NCBI RefSeq assembly: GCF_947500655.1
Contig: NZ_CANMSK010000021.1
Location: 1 to 64,000, forward strand
From: an uncultured Psychrosphaera sp.
GTDB taxonomy: Bacteria; Pseudomonadota; Gammaproteobacteria; Enterobacterales; Alteromonadaceae
DNA: 64,000 bases
Direction: 5' to 3'
Shown here: piece by piece, positions 55,200 to 64,000 of the stretch
Numbering within the stretch: position 1 is the first letter of the stretch
How the letters are laid out: the number at the start of each line of letters is the position of its first letter
Made by a program: the position numbers and the translations under genes
The notes under the pieces: model-generated
The model's input: only the letters and a program-made list of their open reading frames with translations
The model's database searches: none
What the model was told of the DNA's origin: nothing

Positions 55200-56639
55200 T
55201 TGATCTCTACTGTGCAAATAAAACTCATATTAATTCTCCTATATTTAACATCTTCTTTGGCTATTGCAGGAACCACTGCCTATTTGCCATTAAAGCAATC
55301 ACCACAAATTGAACGTAAAGTGGATCAGCTATTTTTGCTGGCAAATATGTCATCATTAAAAAAGCCACTGGCAATTAATCAAGTACAAATAGCTTTAAAA
55401 AAGATATGTCCAATACAGCAAAGTTCAATCTGCGCAGATATTAAACATTACCTAAAAAGATACGAAGCTTCAGTATCTGTTGTAAATGCAAAATTAGCGA
55501 TCCAACGTTCTAATAAGGTCGATGCTTCCTTAGCAAATCAACGTGGTATTGACTATGAGGCAGGTTATTATGCTTATATTACTGGTTACAGCCAATTAAG
55601 CGATTACATGTCAATCAGCGCAGGTGCTCAACTGAATGAACAACACACGACATTAGAGAACACTTACCTTTCAATCGGCACTGATTGGTTGCAACTTGAC
55701 TTGGGCACTAAACCTCATTGGTTATCACCAATGGAAAACTCAGCAATGTTATTAAGCACTCACGCAGAAACGATTCCCACTCTTTCCATATCAAACTCAA
55801 CGCCACTTTCTGATTTAGGCATTAGTTATGAACTGTTCGTGGGTGAGTTATCAGCATCAGATAATATTTATTACCAAAGTGAATATATTAGCGGAAAACC
55901 GATTATAACTGGGCTCCAACTTTCGATTTCTCCTTGGCAAGGGTTTAGCTTAGGAATAAATAGGTTATTACAATCCGGTGGTGGTGAACGAGGAAATAAT
56001 TCACTTAATGACTTTTTTGGGGCTTTTTTTAACCCTACCACCAATGATAATACAGATGCAGATTTAACAGTAGATGAGCAATTTGGTAATCAAGCTGCGT
56101 CTATTGTCAGCCAGTTTACCTTCAGTGGTAAAACCCCTTTTTCTTTATATTTTGAATACGCAGGAGAGGATACAAGCCGAGATTATAACTATAAACTTGG
56201 TAACTCAGCACTGTCTGCTGGACTTTACATTCCTACCATTACAGAAAATATAGGATTACGCTTAGAGATATCTGAATGGCAAAATGGTTGGTATGTCCAT
56301 CATGTCTATAAAGATGGTCTAACAAACCAAGGTAATATCATTGGCCATTGGGCTGCGGAATCACGTAATAGAGATTCTTCATTTTCAGGTGATGGTGTAG
56401 GTGCTTATAATATAATGACAAAATTGTATTGGCTCCAGCCAAATGGTGATGACATAACAATTACAGCGAGTATGACCGAAAATGAAAGTTATACCCAATA
56501 TGATTATGATACTAGCTATCAATTAAAAGCAGATTGGATTAAAACTGTCGACAGTTACTTATGGGAGTCTTCATTTGAATATGGCAAAGACATATTTGGC
56601 GAATCTTACTTTTTAATTTCAACGTCAATTGCTTGGTAA
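55200..56639 (+). CDS. Wzi-family capsule assembly/surface attachment protein
   Basis: The 479-residue protein has a signal peptide (about 1-23), a helical N-terminal part and a beta-rich C-terminus ending with SISTSIAW-like alternating residues, which fits an outer-membrane barrel of the Wzi family. Wzi anchors capsule at the cell surface. The frame starts at TTG 55200 with GTG at 55212 as another option; neither has a clear ribosome-binding site. Followed after 7 bp by a second barrel protein. Confidence 0.8.
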   Translation: MISTVQIKLILILLYLTSSLAIAGTTAYLPLKQSPQIERKVDQLFLLANMSSLKKPLAINQVQIALKKICPIQQSSICADIKHYLKRYEASVSVVNAKLAIQRSNKVDASLANQRGIDYEAGYYAYITGYSQLSDYMSISAGAQLNEQHTTLENTYLSIGTDWLQLDLGTKPHWLSPMENSAMLLSTHAETIPTLSISNSTPLSDLGISYELFVGELSASDNIYYQSEYISGKPIITGLQLSISPWQGFSLGINRLLQSGGGERGNNSLNDFFGAFFNPTTNDNTDADLTVDEQFGNQAASIVSQFTFSGKTPFSLYFEYAGEDTSRDYNYKLGNSALSAGLYIPTITENIGLRLEISEWQNGWYVHHVYKDGLTNQGNIIGHWAAESRNRDSSFSGDGVGAYNIMTKLYWLQPNGDDITITASMTENESYTQYDYDTSYQLKADWIKTVDSYLWESSFEYGKDIFGESYFLISTSIAW

Positions 56640-56646
56640 ATATTAA

Positions 56647-57270
56647 ATGAAAAAAATATCTTTTATAATTAAAATTAGTTTACTCAGCTTTTTTTGTGGC
56701 CTTTTCTGTTTAACATCTTATGCTTCTGAATTACAAAGTACTGACAAAGAAAGCTTACCGTTCAATAATACTCAAGGTTACCAGCTCAGGATGGATTTTG
56801 GAGCGTCTGTATATTCGAGTAGATTATATGAGGCAATTCAACAAGAGATCCCTTCATTTAGTTCTGCTAAATTAGGACAGTATTTAGGTATTTCTGTGCA
56901 ACAAGCCGTTTCACCTTCTAGTTCGATAGGTTCACGAATAGATATACAAGAGTTTGATGGTTCTATGTTACTCAACGTTAGAGCTCTTGATTATCATAGA
57001 ACATTATCAGAATCATTTAAGGCTAATGCGTTTGTGGGAGCAGCGAGTTATCAATTTAGAACACCAGCTTATGGCTACAGTATGGGATTTGGTGTATTAT
57101 ATCGCCCTGCTGAATGGGGTAATTGGGGACTGCAATTTGAGGCTCAATACTTTGATACAATAGCTAGAGATAAACTTTCACCTGAAGATCCAACAGGACC
57201 AAGCTACGATGGGTTCGACTCTTTTTCAGCTTTTAAAGCTATCACTTTTGGTGTGAACTATTACTTTTAG
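56647..57270 (+). CDS. Outer-membrane beta-barrel hypothetical
   Basis: The 207-residue protein has a signal peptide (about 1-26) and an alternating beta-strand body ending in an aromatic residue (VNYYF), typical of a small 8- to 10-stranded outer-membrane barrel. The family is not recognised. It is 7 bp after the Wzi-like gene, so it is probably in the same operon and may help in polysaccharide export or attachment. Confidence 0.72.
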   Translation: MKKISFIIKISLLSFFCGLFCLTSYASELQSTDKESLPFNNTQGYQLRMDFGASVYSSRLYEAIQQEIPSFSSAKLGQYLGISVQQAVSPSSSIGSRIDIQEFDGSMLLNVRALDYHRTLSESFKANAFVGAASYQFRTPAYGYSMGFGVLYRPAEWGNWGLQFEAQYFDTIARDKLSPEDPTGPSYDGFDSFSAFKAITFGVNYYF

Positions 57271-57344
57271 TAATAAAATAATCAACTAGCAATACCTCAA
57301 AAAATAATGATTCAAAGCATGGAAATAAGTGGGAAATGAATTAA

Positions 57345-58442
57345 GTGATAAGTAAAAAAAACATAGCCATATTTATCGACAGTTTAGGCGGTGGTGGTGC
57401 TGAAAAAGTCATGTTAACGCTTGCCTCTGGCTTAAAATCAGCAGGTCATCAGGTACATTTTTTTTTATTAGAGTCTAGGATTGAATACACCCCTTCACAG
57501 GACTTCGCGGTTCACATTCTTTACAAGAATGTGAAACACCGCAAAAGTGCCAATATATTTAATATCCGACAAACCGTTGCAGATATGCAAACGCTAGTTC
57601 AAGACGTTACCAAAGAACATGGTGAATTTGATTTACACTTAGCTAATCTAGATCCAACTTGTAAAGTGTTATCTCGCTGTCATTTCAATAATACATTTTA
57701 CATTTTGCATAATGCGATGGCACAAGAATTAAAGCGTGAAGCTAGACTTGGTCCAATAAAGTATTTGCGTAAAAAAAGAGAAAAAAGCTCTTACAATAAT
57801 AAAAATTTAATTGCTGTATCTGATGGTGTAAAAAACGAAGCGCTTTCTGAGAAATATATTAAGCCTAAATCTGTTATTCGTATTTATAATCCAACAGATA
57901 TATCAGAGATCACCCAATTAATATCTGAGTCAAATAATGATATTCCAAAGGAACCATATTTAATCCATGCAGGAAGAGTCGTTAAACAAAAACGTCATGA
58001 CATATTGTTTCAAGCGCTTGCTTTGGTACCAGATATTAAATTAGTCCTTTTATGTAAGTACGACAAAAAAGCCAGAAAAATAGCAGCTAAATATGGCGTT
58101 GAAAATAGGATCATCACACCGGGGTTTCAAGAGAACCCATACAATTGGCTTGCAGGTGCAAAATTACTAGTTTCAAGTTCAGATTATGAAGGCCTTCCTA
58201 CTACTCTAATTGAAAGTCTAACTTGCCAAACGCCTGTAGTAAGTACCAATTGTGATTATGGTCCAAGTGAAATACTCACAGGCGAGCAAGGTGAATTTTT
58301 AGTACCTTTAAATGATCCAAAAGCTCTAGCAAGCAAAATTATTCAAGCATTAAAATCACCGCCAAAAATTGACTTGGAACATATCCATCGACAATTCTCT
58401 ATTGATTCTGCGGTTAAGGCTTATCTGGACTTAATTAAGTAG
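57345..58442 (+). CDS. Glycosyltransferase family 4 (GT-B)
   Basis: The 365-residue protein has the GT4 N-terminal glycine-rich loop DSLGGGGAEKVM (residues 12-23) and the C-terminal donor-binding HAGRVVKQKRHDILFQAL and SSSDYEGLPTTLIESL with the E-x7-E motif. It transfers an activated sugar in the cytoplasm. The start is GTG 57345. It ends the plus-strand half of the polysaccharide block. Confidence 0.9.
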   Translation: MISKKNIAIFIDSLGGGGAEKVMLTLASGLKSAGHQVHFFLLESRIEYTPSQDFAVHILYKNVKHRKSANIFNIRQTVADMQTLVQDVTKEHGEFDLHLANLDPTCKVLSRCHFNNTFYILHNAMAQELKREARLGPIKYLRKKREKSSYNNKNLIAVSDGVKNEALSEKYIKPKSVIRIYNPTDISEITQLISESNNDIPKEPYLIHAGRVVKQKRHDILFQALALVPDIKLVLLCKYDKKARKIAAKYGVENRIITPGFQENPYNWLAGAKLLVSSSDYEGLPTTLIESLTCQTPVVSTNCDYGPSEILTGEQGEFLVPLNDPKALASKIIQALKSPPKIDLEHIHRQFSIDSAVKAYLDLIK

Positions 58443-58534
58443 ATACCTAAGTTATATAACCTATAACTTAGATATAAGACCTGTATTTTAGAAACTGCTA
58501 AAATACTTCTTTATCAATTATCGAGCTTTTTTTA

Positions 58535-58969
58535 ATGGTTGAATTAACCTCTAGTGATTTTTTCTTAGCCGCTTTTGGCGGTATTCTCATCGGGATATCT
58601 GCTATCTTAATGCTTTATTTTATTGGCAGGATAGCCGGTATTTGTGGCATTACCTTTTCATTATTAGATTCCAACGAAATAAACAAACCTTGGCGTTGGG
58701 TATTTTTGCTGGGCCTAATACTCGGTCCTTTATTAGTCCATCAAATTTATAAACTCCCTATTCCAGATGCGCCAACAGACAATATTCCTTTGTTGATCCT
58801 TGCCGGTTTAATAACTGGATTTGGCACAAAACTGAGTAACGGTTGTACCAGCGGACACGGCGTTTGTGGTATCGCTCGGTTTTCGTCAAGATCCCTAGTG
58901 GCGACAATAACCTTTATGCTATTTGGATTTGTTTCTGTCTATGCCCTTAAACACCTTGTAGGATTGTAA
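58535..58969 (+). CDS. YeeE/YedE (DUF395) membrane protein, first half
   Basis: The 144-residue protein has four helices and the sulfur-binding motif NGCTSGHGVCG near residue 108-118, as in the YeeE thiosulfate importer family. It corresponds to half of full-length YeeE (PmpA-like). The stop codon overlaps the next start by one base, so the two halves are translationally coupled and probably form one channel. Confidence 0.88.
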   Translation: MVELTSSDFFLAAFGGILIGISAILMLYFIGRIAGICGITFSLLDSNEINKPWRWVFLLGLILGPLLVHQIYKLPIPDAPTDNIPLLILAGLITGFGTKLSNGCTSGHGVCGIARFSSRSLVATITFMLFGFVSVYALKHLVGL

Positions 58970-59388
58970 TGAAGACATTATTTAGCTATTTAATAATTTT
59001 ATTAGCGGGCTTATTATTCGGTATAGGTTTAGCTATCTCAGGTATGAATGATACTCATGTTGTACAAGGTTTTTTAGACGTATTTGGTCAATGGGATAGT
59101 CGCTTAGTTTTTGTAATGTTAGCAGCATTAATCGTCACTATATTAACCTTCCCGCTTATCTTGAAGCGCCAGCGCCCTATATTTGATTTGTCATTTCACT
59201 TACCAAAGTTCAACCAGATAGATAAGAAACTAGTAATTGGTTCTTCGATGTTTGGCATAGGTTGGGGCTTAGTTGGGTATTGCCCAGGCCCTGCGATTGC
59301 CTCAATTAGTTACGGTTATTGGCAAACAGCAGTTTTTATTGTCAGCATGTTAATTGGTGCATTTATTTGTAATAAAACCACCAGCTAA
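58969..59388 (+). CDS. YeeE/YedE (DUF395) membrane protein, second half
   Basis: The 139-residue partner has the second-half motif GYCPGPAIASI near residue 104-114 and about four helices. Together with the preceding gene it equals one full YeeE-type sulfur-compound transporter. It lies between the polysaccharide block and convergent radC, 37 bp from the radC stop. Confidence 0.88.
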   Translation: MKTLFSYLIILLAGLLFGIGLAISGMNDTHVVQGFLDVFGQWDSRLVFVMLAALIVTILTFPLILKRQRPIFDLSFHLPKFNQIDKKLVIGSSMFGIGWGLVGYCPGPAIASISYGYWQTAVFIVSMLIGAFICNKTTS

Positions 59389-59425
59389 GTTATTACTGAA
59401 ACGCTCACTAAGGCTTAGCTTAAAC

Positions 59426-60100
59426 TCACAGCAGCCCTCGTTCCGCAAAGCTCACCACTTCGTTATAACCGATAACAAAGTGGTCGAGTGTTCTAACATC
59501 AATAAGAGACAAGGCTTGCTTAAGTTTATTGGTGAGGTTTATATCGGCATTACTAGGCTCTGAAATTCCAGATGGATGATTATGGGCAAATATCACAGCG
59601 GCTGTTTTGTGCTTAATAACCGAGTCGACAACCACTCTTGGATATACAGCGGCAGCATCGATTGTACCGGTAAATAATACTTCATCATTAATGACTCTGT
59701 GCTGATTATCCAAATGTATAATCAAAAACTTTTCATAAGTTTCATCTCTTAACAATTGATGTAAATACGTTCTCACCACTTCTGGTGAGTCCAATACATT
59801 TTCTCGAAACATTGACTCTTGAAAGTAACGTTTAGACATTTCTAACACAGCTTGCAGCTGCACGAACTTAGCTTGCCCCATGCCCTTAGTTTGGCAAAAA
59901 GCACTTTCGTCAGCGTTAAATAATTGATTTAACGAACCAAAATGTTGGAGTACATGGGTAGCGAGACTAACAACATCCATCCCCACTACACCTGTGCGTA
60001 AAAATATAGCTAACAACTCCGCATCAGACAAAGAGTCAGCCCCTTGATTTAGCAACTTTTCTCTAGGTTTTAAATGTTGTGGCCAATGATTTAATGACAT
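59426..60100 (-). CDS. radC: RadC family protein (JAB/MPN domain)
   Basis: The 224-residue protein has an N-terminal HhH-like helix region (ADSLSDAELLAIFLRTG) and a JAMM metalloprotease-like motif with HNHPSGISEPSNAD, matching RadC (E. coli 222). Its function is debated; a direct role in recombinational repair has been questioned. The ATG at 60100 with GGAGG five bases upstream is preferred over a TTG at 60115. It is divergent from coaBC. Confidence 0.94.
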   Translation of the reverse strand: MSLNHWPQHLKPREKLLNQGADSLSDAELLAIFLRTGVVGMDVVSLATHVLQHFGSLNQLFNADESAFCQTKGMGQAKFVQLQAVLEMSKRYFQESMFRENVLDSPEVVRTYLHQLLRDETYEKFLIIHLDNQHRVINDEVLFTGTIDAAAVYPRVVVDSVIKHKTAAVIFAHNHPSGISEPSNADINLTNKLKQALSLIDVRTLDHFVIGYNEVVSFAERGLL

Positions 60101-60255
60101 ACTGCCTCCGTGCAATAATTGTTTTTATGATTTTACGTTAGTTAAGTTAAACATTATTGAGTTAAACAATGGTTTCCAAACTCGAAAAACGTTAAGGTAT
60201 AGCCCTAAAAATTATAGTGTCCGTTTTCATTTTTACCAATATTGGCAACAAAAAT

Positions 60256-61500
60256 ATGACCATGATCTCCCAATTGAATTCTAATAAAAACATTCTCCTT
60301 ATTATTACAGGCGGTATTGCTGCCTATAAAATGCCTGAATTTGTTCGCCGAATTAAAGAACATGACTGTAATGTAAAAGTCGTGATGACCTCAGGTGCTA
60401 AAGCTTTTATAACGCCATTAACATTACAAGCGGTTAGTGGTGAGCCTGTCTCAGAGGATTTATTAGACCCTCAAGCAGAAGCATCAATGGGGCACATAGA
60501 ATTTGCTAAATGGGCTGATTTAATTGTAGTTGCACCTGCAACCGCCGATATGATCGCAAAAATGGCAACTGGTTTAGCCAACGACTTAGCAACTACCTTA
60601 TTATTAGCAAGCTCGGCACCTGTCATTGTTTGTCCTGCAATGAATCAACAAATGTATGCTCATGCCGCCACTAAGCACAATCTGAATGTATTAACTCAGC
60701 GTGGTGTTGCTATTTGTGGTCCTGCAAGCGGAGAGCAGGCATGTGGTGATATAGGTTTAGGTCGTATGGTAGAACCGTCTTTCATTGTTGAAACCTGTGT
60801 GCAACACTTTGCTGCAGCACTGGACGTTTCTCCAACGGTAATTGCATTGCCTATCTGGAAAGGCAAAACAATTACAATTACAGCGGGTCCTACCCGTGAA
60901 GGTATTGATCCGGTTCGTTATATCTCTAATCACTCAAGTGGCAAGATGGGATTTGCGTTAGCACAAGCGGCTGAGCAACTTGGCGCTAAGGTTAATCTAA
61001 TTGCTGGGCCCGTTAACTTAAACACGCCAGCTAACGTATCAAGAGTTGATGTAGTCAGTGCTTGTGAAATGCATAAAGCCAGTCTTGATTTAGCTAAAAA
61101 CTCTGATGTATTTATTGCCTGTGCTGCAGTAGCCGATTACCGACCAGACAATGTAGCAACACAAAAAATCAAAAAAGATAATGATGTGATGCAAATAACC
61201 ATGACCAAAAATCCAGATATTGTAAAAGATGTGGCAGCGTTAACGGCTCACCGCCCTTTTGTGGTTGGATTTGCCGCTGAAACTCAAGACGTAGAACAAT
61301 ACGCTAAGTCGAAGATGCAACGCAAAAACTTGGATATGATCTGTGCAAATGATGTATCAGTTTCAGGTCAGGGCTTTAATTCTGATCAAAATGCGCTTAA
61401 AGTATATTGGGATGATGGAAGTAAGGACTTACCTCTAGATAACAAAAATGCATTAGCTAAACATTTGTTATCGTTAATTCATCAAACATATAACCGCTAA
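60256..61500 (+). CDS. coaBC: CoaBC, phosphopantothenoylcysteine decarboxylase/synthetase
   Basis: The bifunctional enzyme condenses phosphopantothenate with cysteine and decarboxylates the product in CoA synthesis. From ATG 60256 it has 414 residues (E. coli 406). The CoaC half shows CPAMNQQMY and [15 protein letters not shown] with the catalytic Cys; the CoaB half has [12 protein letters not shown] and KIKK. A GTG at 60217 is an upstream alternative. slmA follows 21 bp later, with no dut between. Confidence 0.96.
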   Translation: MTMISQLNSNKNILLIITGGIAAYKMPEFVRRIKEHDCNVKVVMTSGAKAFITPLTLQAVSGEPVSEDLLDPQAEASMGHIEFAKWADLIVVAPATADMIAKMATGLANDLATTLLLASSAPVIVCPAMNQQMYAHAATKHNLNVLTQRGVAICGPASGEQACGDIGLGRMVEPSFIVETCVQHFAAALDVSPTVIALPIWKGKTITITAGPTREGIDPVRYISNHSSGKMGFALAQAAEQLGAKVNLIAGPVNLNTPANVSRVDVVSACEMHKASLDLAKNSDVFIACAAVADYRPDNVATQKIKKDNDVMQITMTKNPDIVKDVAALTAHRPFVVGFAAETQDVEQYAKSKMQRKNLDMICANDVSVSGQGFNSDQNALKVYWDDGSKDLPLDNKNALAKHLLSLIHQTYNR

Positions 61501-61521
61501 AATTTAAATTCGAGGAACGTT

Positions 61522-62106
61522 ATGCCAGCAGGAAAAAAAGGAAATCGTAAAGAGCAAATATTACAATGCCTTGCGGAAATGTTGGAAAGTCACTCAGGTC
61601 AACGTATTACTACTGCAAAATTAGCAGAAAAAGTAGGCGTATCTGAAGCTGCTTTGTACCGTCACTTTCCTAGTAAAGCCAGAATGTATGAAGGCTTAAT
61701 TGAGTTTATTGAAGGCACGTTATTATCACGTATTAATATTATATTAGAAAAAGATAAATCTACGGAAGGTCGTATTTCTAATATGATGAAGCTTATTTTA
61801 GGTTTTTCTGAAATGAATCGCGGTATTACTGCAATTTTAACGGGCGATGCTTTAATGGGTGAACATGACCGTTTAAGAGAACGTATAGCAGCACTATTTG
61901 AAAAAATTGAAACTCAATTTAAACAGGTATTACGTGAGCGAAAATTACGAGAAGGTAAAACCTTCCCTATTGATGAAGCCGCTTTTGCTAATATGCTATT
62001 GGCTTATACTGAAGGAAAGATGAATCAATTTGTACGTTCAGGCTTTACTCGTAGCCCAATGGAAGGTTTTGATACTCAATGGAAAGGTTGGCAGCTTTTC
62101 TGGTAA
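61522..62106 (+). CDS. slmA: Nucleoid occlusion factor SlmA
   Basis: SlmA, a TetR-type DNA-binding protein, blocks FtsZ assembly over the nucleoid. The helix-turn-helix is at residues ~30-55 ([24 protein letters not shown] is split here: [15 protein letters not shown]), and the conserved [10 protein letters not shown] and [15 protein letters not shown] segments are present. Length 194 (E. coli 198). AGGAACG lies upstream. A terminator follows. Confidence 0.96.
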   Translation: MPAGKKGNRKEQILQCLAEMLESHSGQRITTAKLAEKVGVSEAALYRHFPSKARMYEGLIEFIEGTLLSRINIILEKDKSTEGRISNMMKLILGFSEMNRGITAILTGDALMGEHDRLRERIAALFEKIETQFKQVLRERKLREGKTFPIDEAAFANMLLAYTEGKMNQFVRSGFTRSPMEGFDTQWKGWQLFW

Positions 62107-62124
62107 AACACGCTAAATAAACAA

Positions 62125-62168
62125 CATAAGCTCTCTCTATAAGAGAATAAAAGAGCTTATGGTTTTTT
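62125..62168 (+). terminator. slmA terminator
   Basis: CATAAGCTCT (62125-62134) pairs perfectly with AGAGCTTATG (62152-62161) and is followed by six T. Convergent with the TrmB-like gene. Confidence 0.85.
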
Positions 62169-62198
62169 ATCAACACAGCAAAATAAACACTAACGACT

Positions 62199-62882
62199 CT
62201 AGTTAGTAAAGGTTACATTCAACTCAGTACTTTTCTGCCCACTTGCCCAATACTTACGCTCAAATGGTGTCATTGCATTATCACTGGTATATTCAGTCAC
62301 TATGGCTTTTACATTCATATGTGTAAGCGCTTGAGCAAACTCATTAATATAAATATCCCAATTACTTCTTACTGTGAGTTTTTCACTTAATAAAGGTATG
62401 TATTTAAATACCGGTGCGCCGTGCCATCGTCTTGGTAAGTGTTTACCTTTAGGCCAAGGATTTGGGTATAAAATATAATGATGTGCTATCGGCCAATTAG
62501 CCTCTGCAATTAATCGCCACAAGTCATTTAAGTCACCACGGATCAACATAAAGTTATTCACCTTTTGTTGAAAATGGTGCTCAGACTTATCAATTCTATG
62601 CTCAGATTTATCGATGCCAATCACCAACATATCTGGGTTATTAACGGCTAAATGGTAAGTACTTTCCCCTACTCCACAACAAGAATCTAAGATTAGCTTT
62701 CCATCTGGATTATCCAACAAAAACGCATTAACTTTAGTTTTAATTTCTGCAAAACCTGCCAAAGAGTAAGGTGCATACGGCTTTTTAAATTCAGAAGTTA
62801 AATGTTTATTTACTACCTTATCTAAATCGTCGTTAATGCCAATTTGGTTCGATGTAATACTTCTGGAGTTACCTTCAGTCAT
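62199..62882 (-). CDS. TrmB-like SAM-dependent methyltransferase
   Basis: The 227-residue protein has a SAM-binding DSCCGVGEST motif (residues ~66-75) and LYPNPWPKGKHLPRRWHG, a variant of the TrmB catalytic region. It resembles a divergent TrmB paralogue in marine and Pseudomonas relatives. tRNA m7G46 activity is possible but not assured. A tandem RIDKSEH duplication occurs around residue 92-107. It has no operon partner. Confidence 0.78.
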   Translation of the reverse strand: MTEGNSRSITSNQIGINDDLDKVVNKHLTSEFKKPYAPYSLAGFAEIKTKVNAFLLDNPDGKLILDSCCGVGESTYHLAVNNPDMLVIGIDKSEHRIDKSEHHFQQKVNNFMLIRGDLNDLWRLIAEANWPIAHHYILYPNPWPKGKHLPRRWHGAPVFKYIPLLSEKLTVRSNWDIYINEFAQALTHMNVKAIVTEYTSDNAMTPFERKYWASGQKSTELNVTFTN

Positions 62883-62910
62883 AAGATCTCATATTTACAG
62901 GGGGATAAAG

Positions 62911-62956
62911 AAAAACTCTGATTTAGTCCCCAAATGGTATGAATAAATCAGAGTTT
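62911..62956 (-). terminator. PhnA-like gene terminator
   Basis: AAACTCTGATTTA (62913-62925) pairs perfectly with TAAATCAGAGTTT (62944-62956). On the minus strand T follow, 27 bp past the stop. Confidence 0.85.
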
Positions 62957-62982
62957 GATGCGATTGATATCGCAGTATAAAT

Positions 62983-63564
62983 CTAAACTTTTTTTACAAA
63001 TTTAGTCAAAATAACAATTTTTTGTCCGTTAACTCGACCTTCAACATGCTCAGGATTTGAGGTTAACGAAATACCGCGAACTGTTGTACCTTGTTTTGCA
63101 GTAAAACCAGCGCCTTTAACTTGCAGATCTTTTATCAAATAAACGTTATCGCCAGCTGACAATTTAACACCGTTTGAGTCAAAGGCTTCAGCATCATCGT
63201 CAGACATTAAATGTGCAATACCAGATTCAGCCCATGCCTTTGCATCATCATCTAGATACATCATGTCTAATAAGTCTTGAGCCCAACCTTCACCAGCTTT
63301 CGTTAACACGCTCAGTTGTTGCCATGATAATACTTGAACCGCAGGAACTGTGCTCCACATACTGTCGTTTAAACAACGCCAGTGAGTAATATTTAATGGC
63401 TCTGAACCGCTTAACTGTGAAGAACATGTTGAACAAACTAAAACACAATCATCTGAATTTGAAGCGTCCTTTGGTGCAACAGCTTGCACTGTTAGCCCAT
63501 CAGTTGAGCCGCATAACTCACACACATCATTACTTCTTTGTTTTAATGCTGATTCGATTGCCAT
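62983..63564 (-). CDS. PhnA/YjdM domain zinc-ribbon protein
   Basis: The 193-residue protein has an N-terminal zinc ribbon with CELCG (Cys15, Cys18) and CSTC (Cys44, Cys47) and a C-terminal PhnA beta-domain (AGDNVYLIKDLQVKGAGFTAKQGT). Despite the name the family is not shown to act on phosphonates; function unknown. The ATG at 63564 follows AAGGATTATC. No phn genes are adjacent. Confidence 0.88.
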   Translation of the reverse strand: MAIESALKQRSNDVCELCGSTDGLTVQAVAPKDASNSDDCVLVCSTCSSQLSGSEPLNITHWRCLNDSMWSTVPAVQVLSWQQLSVLTKAGEGWAQDLLDMMYLDDDAKAWAESGIAHLMSDDDAEAFDSNGVKLSAGDNVYLIKDLQVKGAGFTAKQGTTVRGISLTSNPEHVEGRVNGQKIVILTKFVKKV

Positions 63565-63701
63565 GATAATCCTTAAAATAAACCTAGCTGAGCGTTAAGC
63601 TCAATTATATGAGGGCGGATTATGCCAATTTATGCGATAAATTTAAAGTATTAGCCTATTTTTGTCCGTAATAAAACCTAAATGCAGTTATAAAAACTGA
63701 A

Positions 63702-63971
63702 TTAATTAGGAACTTGGGTTTTTACTACTTCCAATATTTCGGATACCCACTCCCCAATAAAAGGGATAAATTCGATTTGCGACAACAAATAAACTAATGC
63801 TGACAAAACAACGGTTGCACCTAAAACACTGCCTAAACCAAAGGCCACACCTTTAAGTAATTGGAACCATAAAAGCCGAGGGATCGAATTATACGCTTGC
63901 ACAAACTTATGCTTATGGAATTTAGTTAATTGTTCATTAACCTTTTCAGTTTGAGCAAGAATTTGCTCCAT
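63702..63971 (-). CDS. DUF5665 family membrane protein
   Basis: The 89-residue protein has a short basic N-terminal region, FVQAYNSIPRLLWFQ near residues 23-37, and two hydrophobic segments (about 38-63), typical of DUF5665. Function unknown. The gene ends the window; its upstream region lies at 63972-64000. Confidence 0.8.
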   Translation of the reverse strand: MEQILAQTEKVNEQLTKFHKHKFVQAYNSIPRLLWFQLLKGVAFGLGSVLGATVVLSALVYLLSQIEFIPFIGEWVSEILEVVKTQVPN

Positions 63972-64000
63972 TTGATGATGGGTTTCTTGTTGTGTACTTT

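Noticed and set aside
58535..59388. Frameshifted YeeE pseudogene
   Set aside because: The two halves overlap cleanly as TAATG and each has its own motif; split YeeE pairs are known in gammaproteobacteria.

Overview
The window comes from an AT-rich marine gammaproteobacterium. Gene content and order point to the Alteromonadales (Colwelliaceae or Psychrosphaera/Thalassotalea-like); this is inferred from the genes, not from rRNA. Support includes the sfsA-dksA-gluQ-pcnB-folK-panBC order, rpsF-priB-rpsR-rplI close to rlmB-rnr, the mutM/rpmGB/radC/coaBC/slmA neighbourhood, a long-form isocitrate lyase beside malate synthase G, and a PLP-type aspartate decarboxylase (PanP). There are no rRNA, tRNA or CRISPR features and no transposase gene.

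Layout. 0-5.6 kb: thpR between short tandem repeats, an AraC/GyrI-type regulator, a MATE exporter, an unknown membrane protein, and a 2-Cys peroxiredoxin behind a good OxyR-site match. 5.8-10.9 kb: glyoxylate shunt (aceA, a LysR regulator, glcB). 10.9-11.1 kb: a 181-bp MITE-like element inserted in a terminator. 11.1-13.2 kb: an XRE regulator divergent from a small secreted protein and a DUF2145 protein. 13.4-19.2 kb: glpQ, then a Fur-box-preceded siderophore-receptor operon (TonB receptor, DUF3649, PepSY, DUF3325). 19.4-28.1 kb: pepB, a DUF808 protein, and the sfsA-to-panC housekeeping run. 28.2-32.5 kb: panP, a hypothetical gene and typA. 32.7-37.3 kb: a PAS-GGDEF cyclase, orphan cheX, yjbQ, a 2-hydroxyacid dehydrogenase, a solute-binding protein and a YitT-family protein. 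37.4-42.9 kb: the rpsF operon and rnr-rlmB-thioredoxin. 43.1-51.2 kb: dimeric dUTPase, cyclophilin lipoprotein, DUF3016, an MFS transporter, an AGCS symporter, an aldehyde dehydrogenase and mutM. 51.3-51.6 kb: a second, 371-bp MITE-like repeat. 51.8-59.4 kb: rpmGB followed by a surface-polysaccharide block (sulfotransferase, GT25, KpsS-like, Wzi-like, outer-membrane barrel, GT4) and a split YeeE/YedE transporter. 59.4-64 kb: radC, coaBC, slmA, a TrmB-like methyltransferase, PhnA and DUF5665.

How the genes fit together. PanB, PanC and PanP supply pantothenate, and CoaBC uses it downstream. AceA and GlcB form the glyoxylate bypass. RNase R, RlmB, TypA, DksA and the ribosomal proteins form a translation/growth-rate group; several of their putative promoters share a GCGC discriminator after the -10, as expected for ppGpp/DksA control. 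dut is missing from its usual place between coaBC and slmA, while an unrelated all-alpha dUTPase sits 18 kb away, which suggests non-orthologous replacement. The polysaccharide block separates rpmB from radC, which are neighbours in E. coli, and looks like an accessory insertion encoding a possibly sulfated surface glycan.
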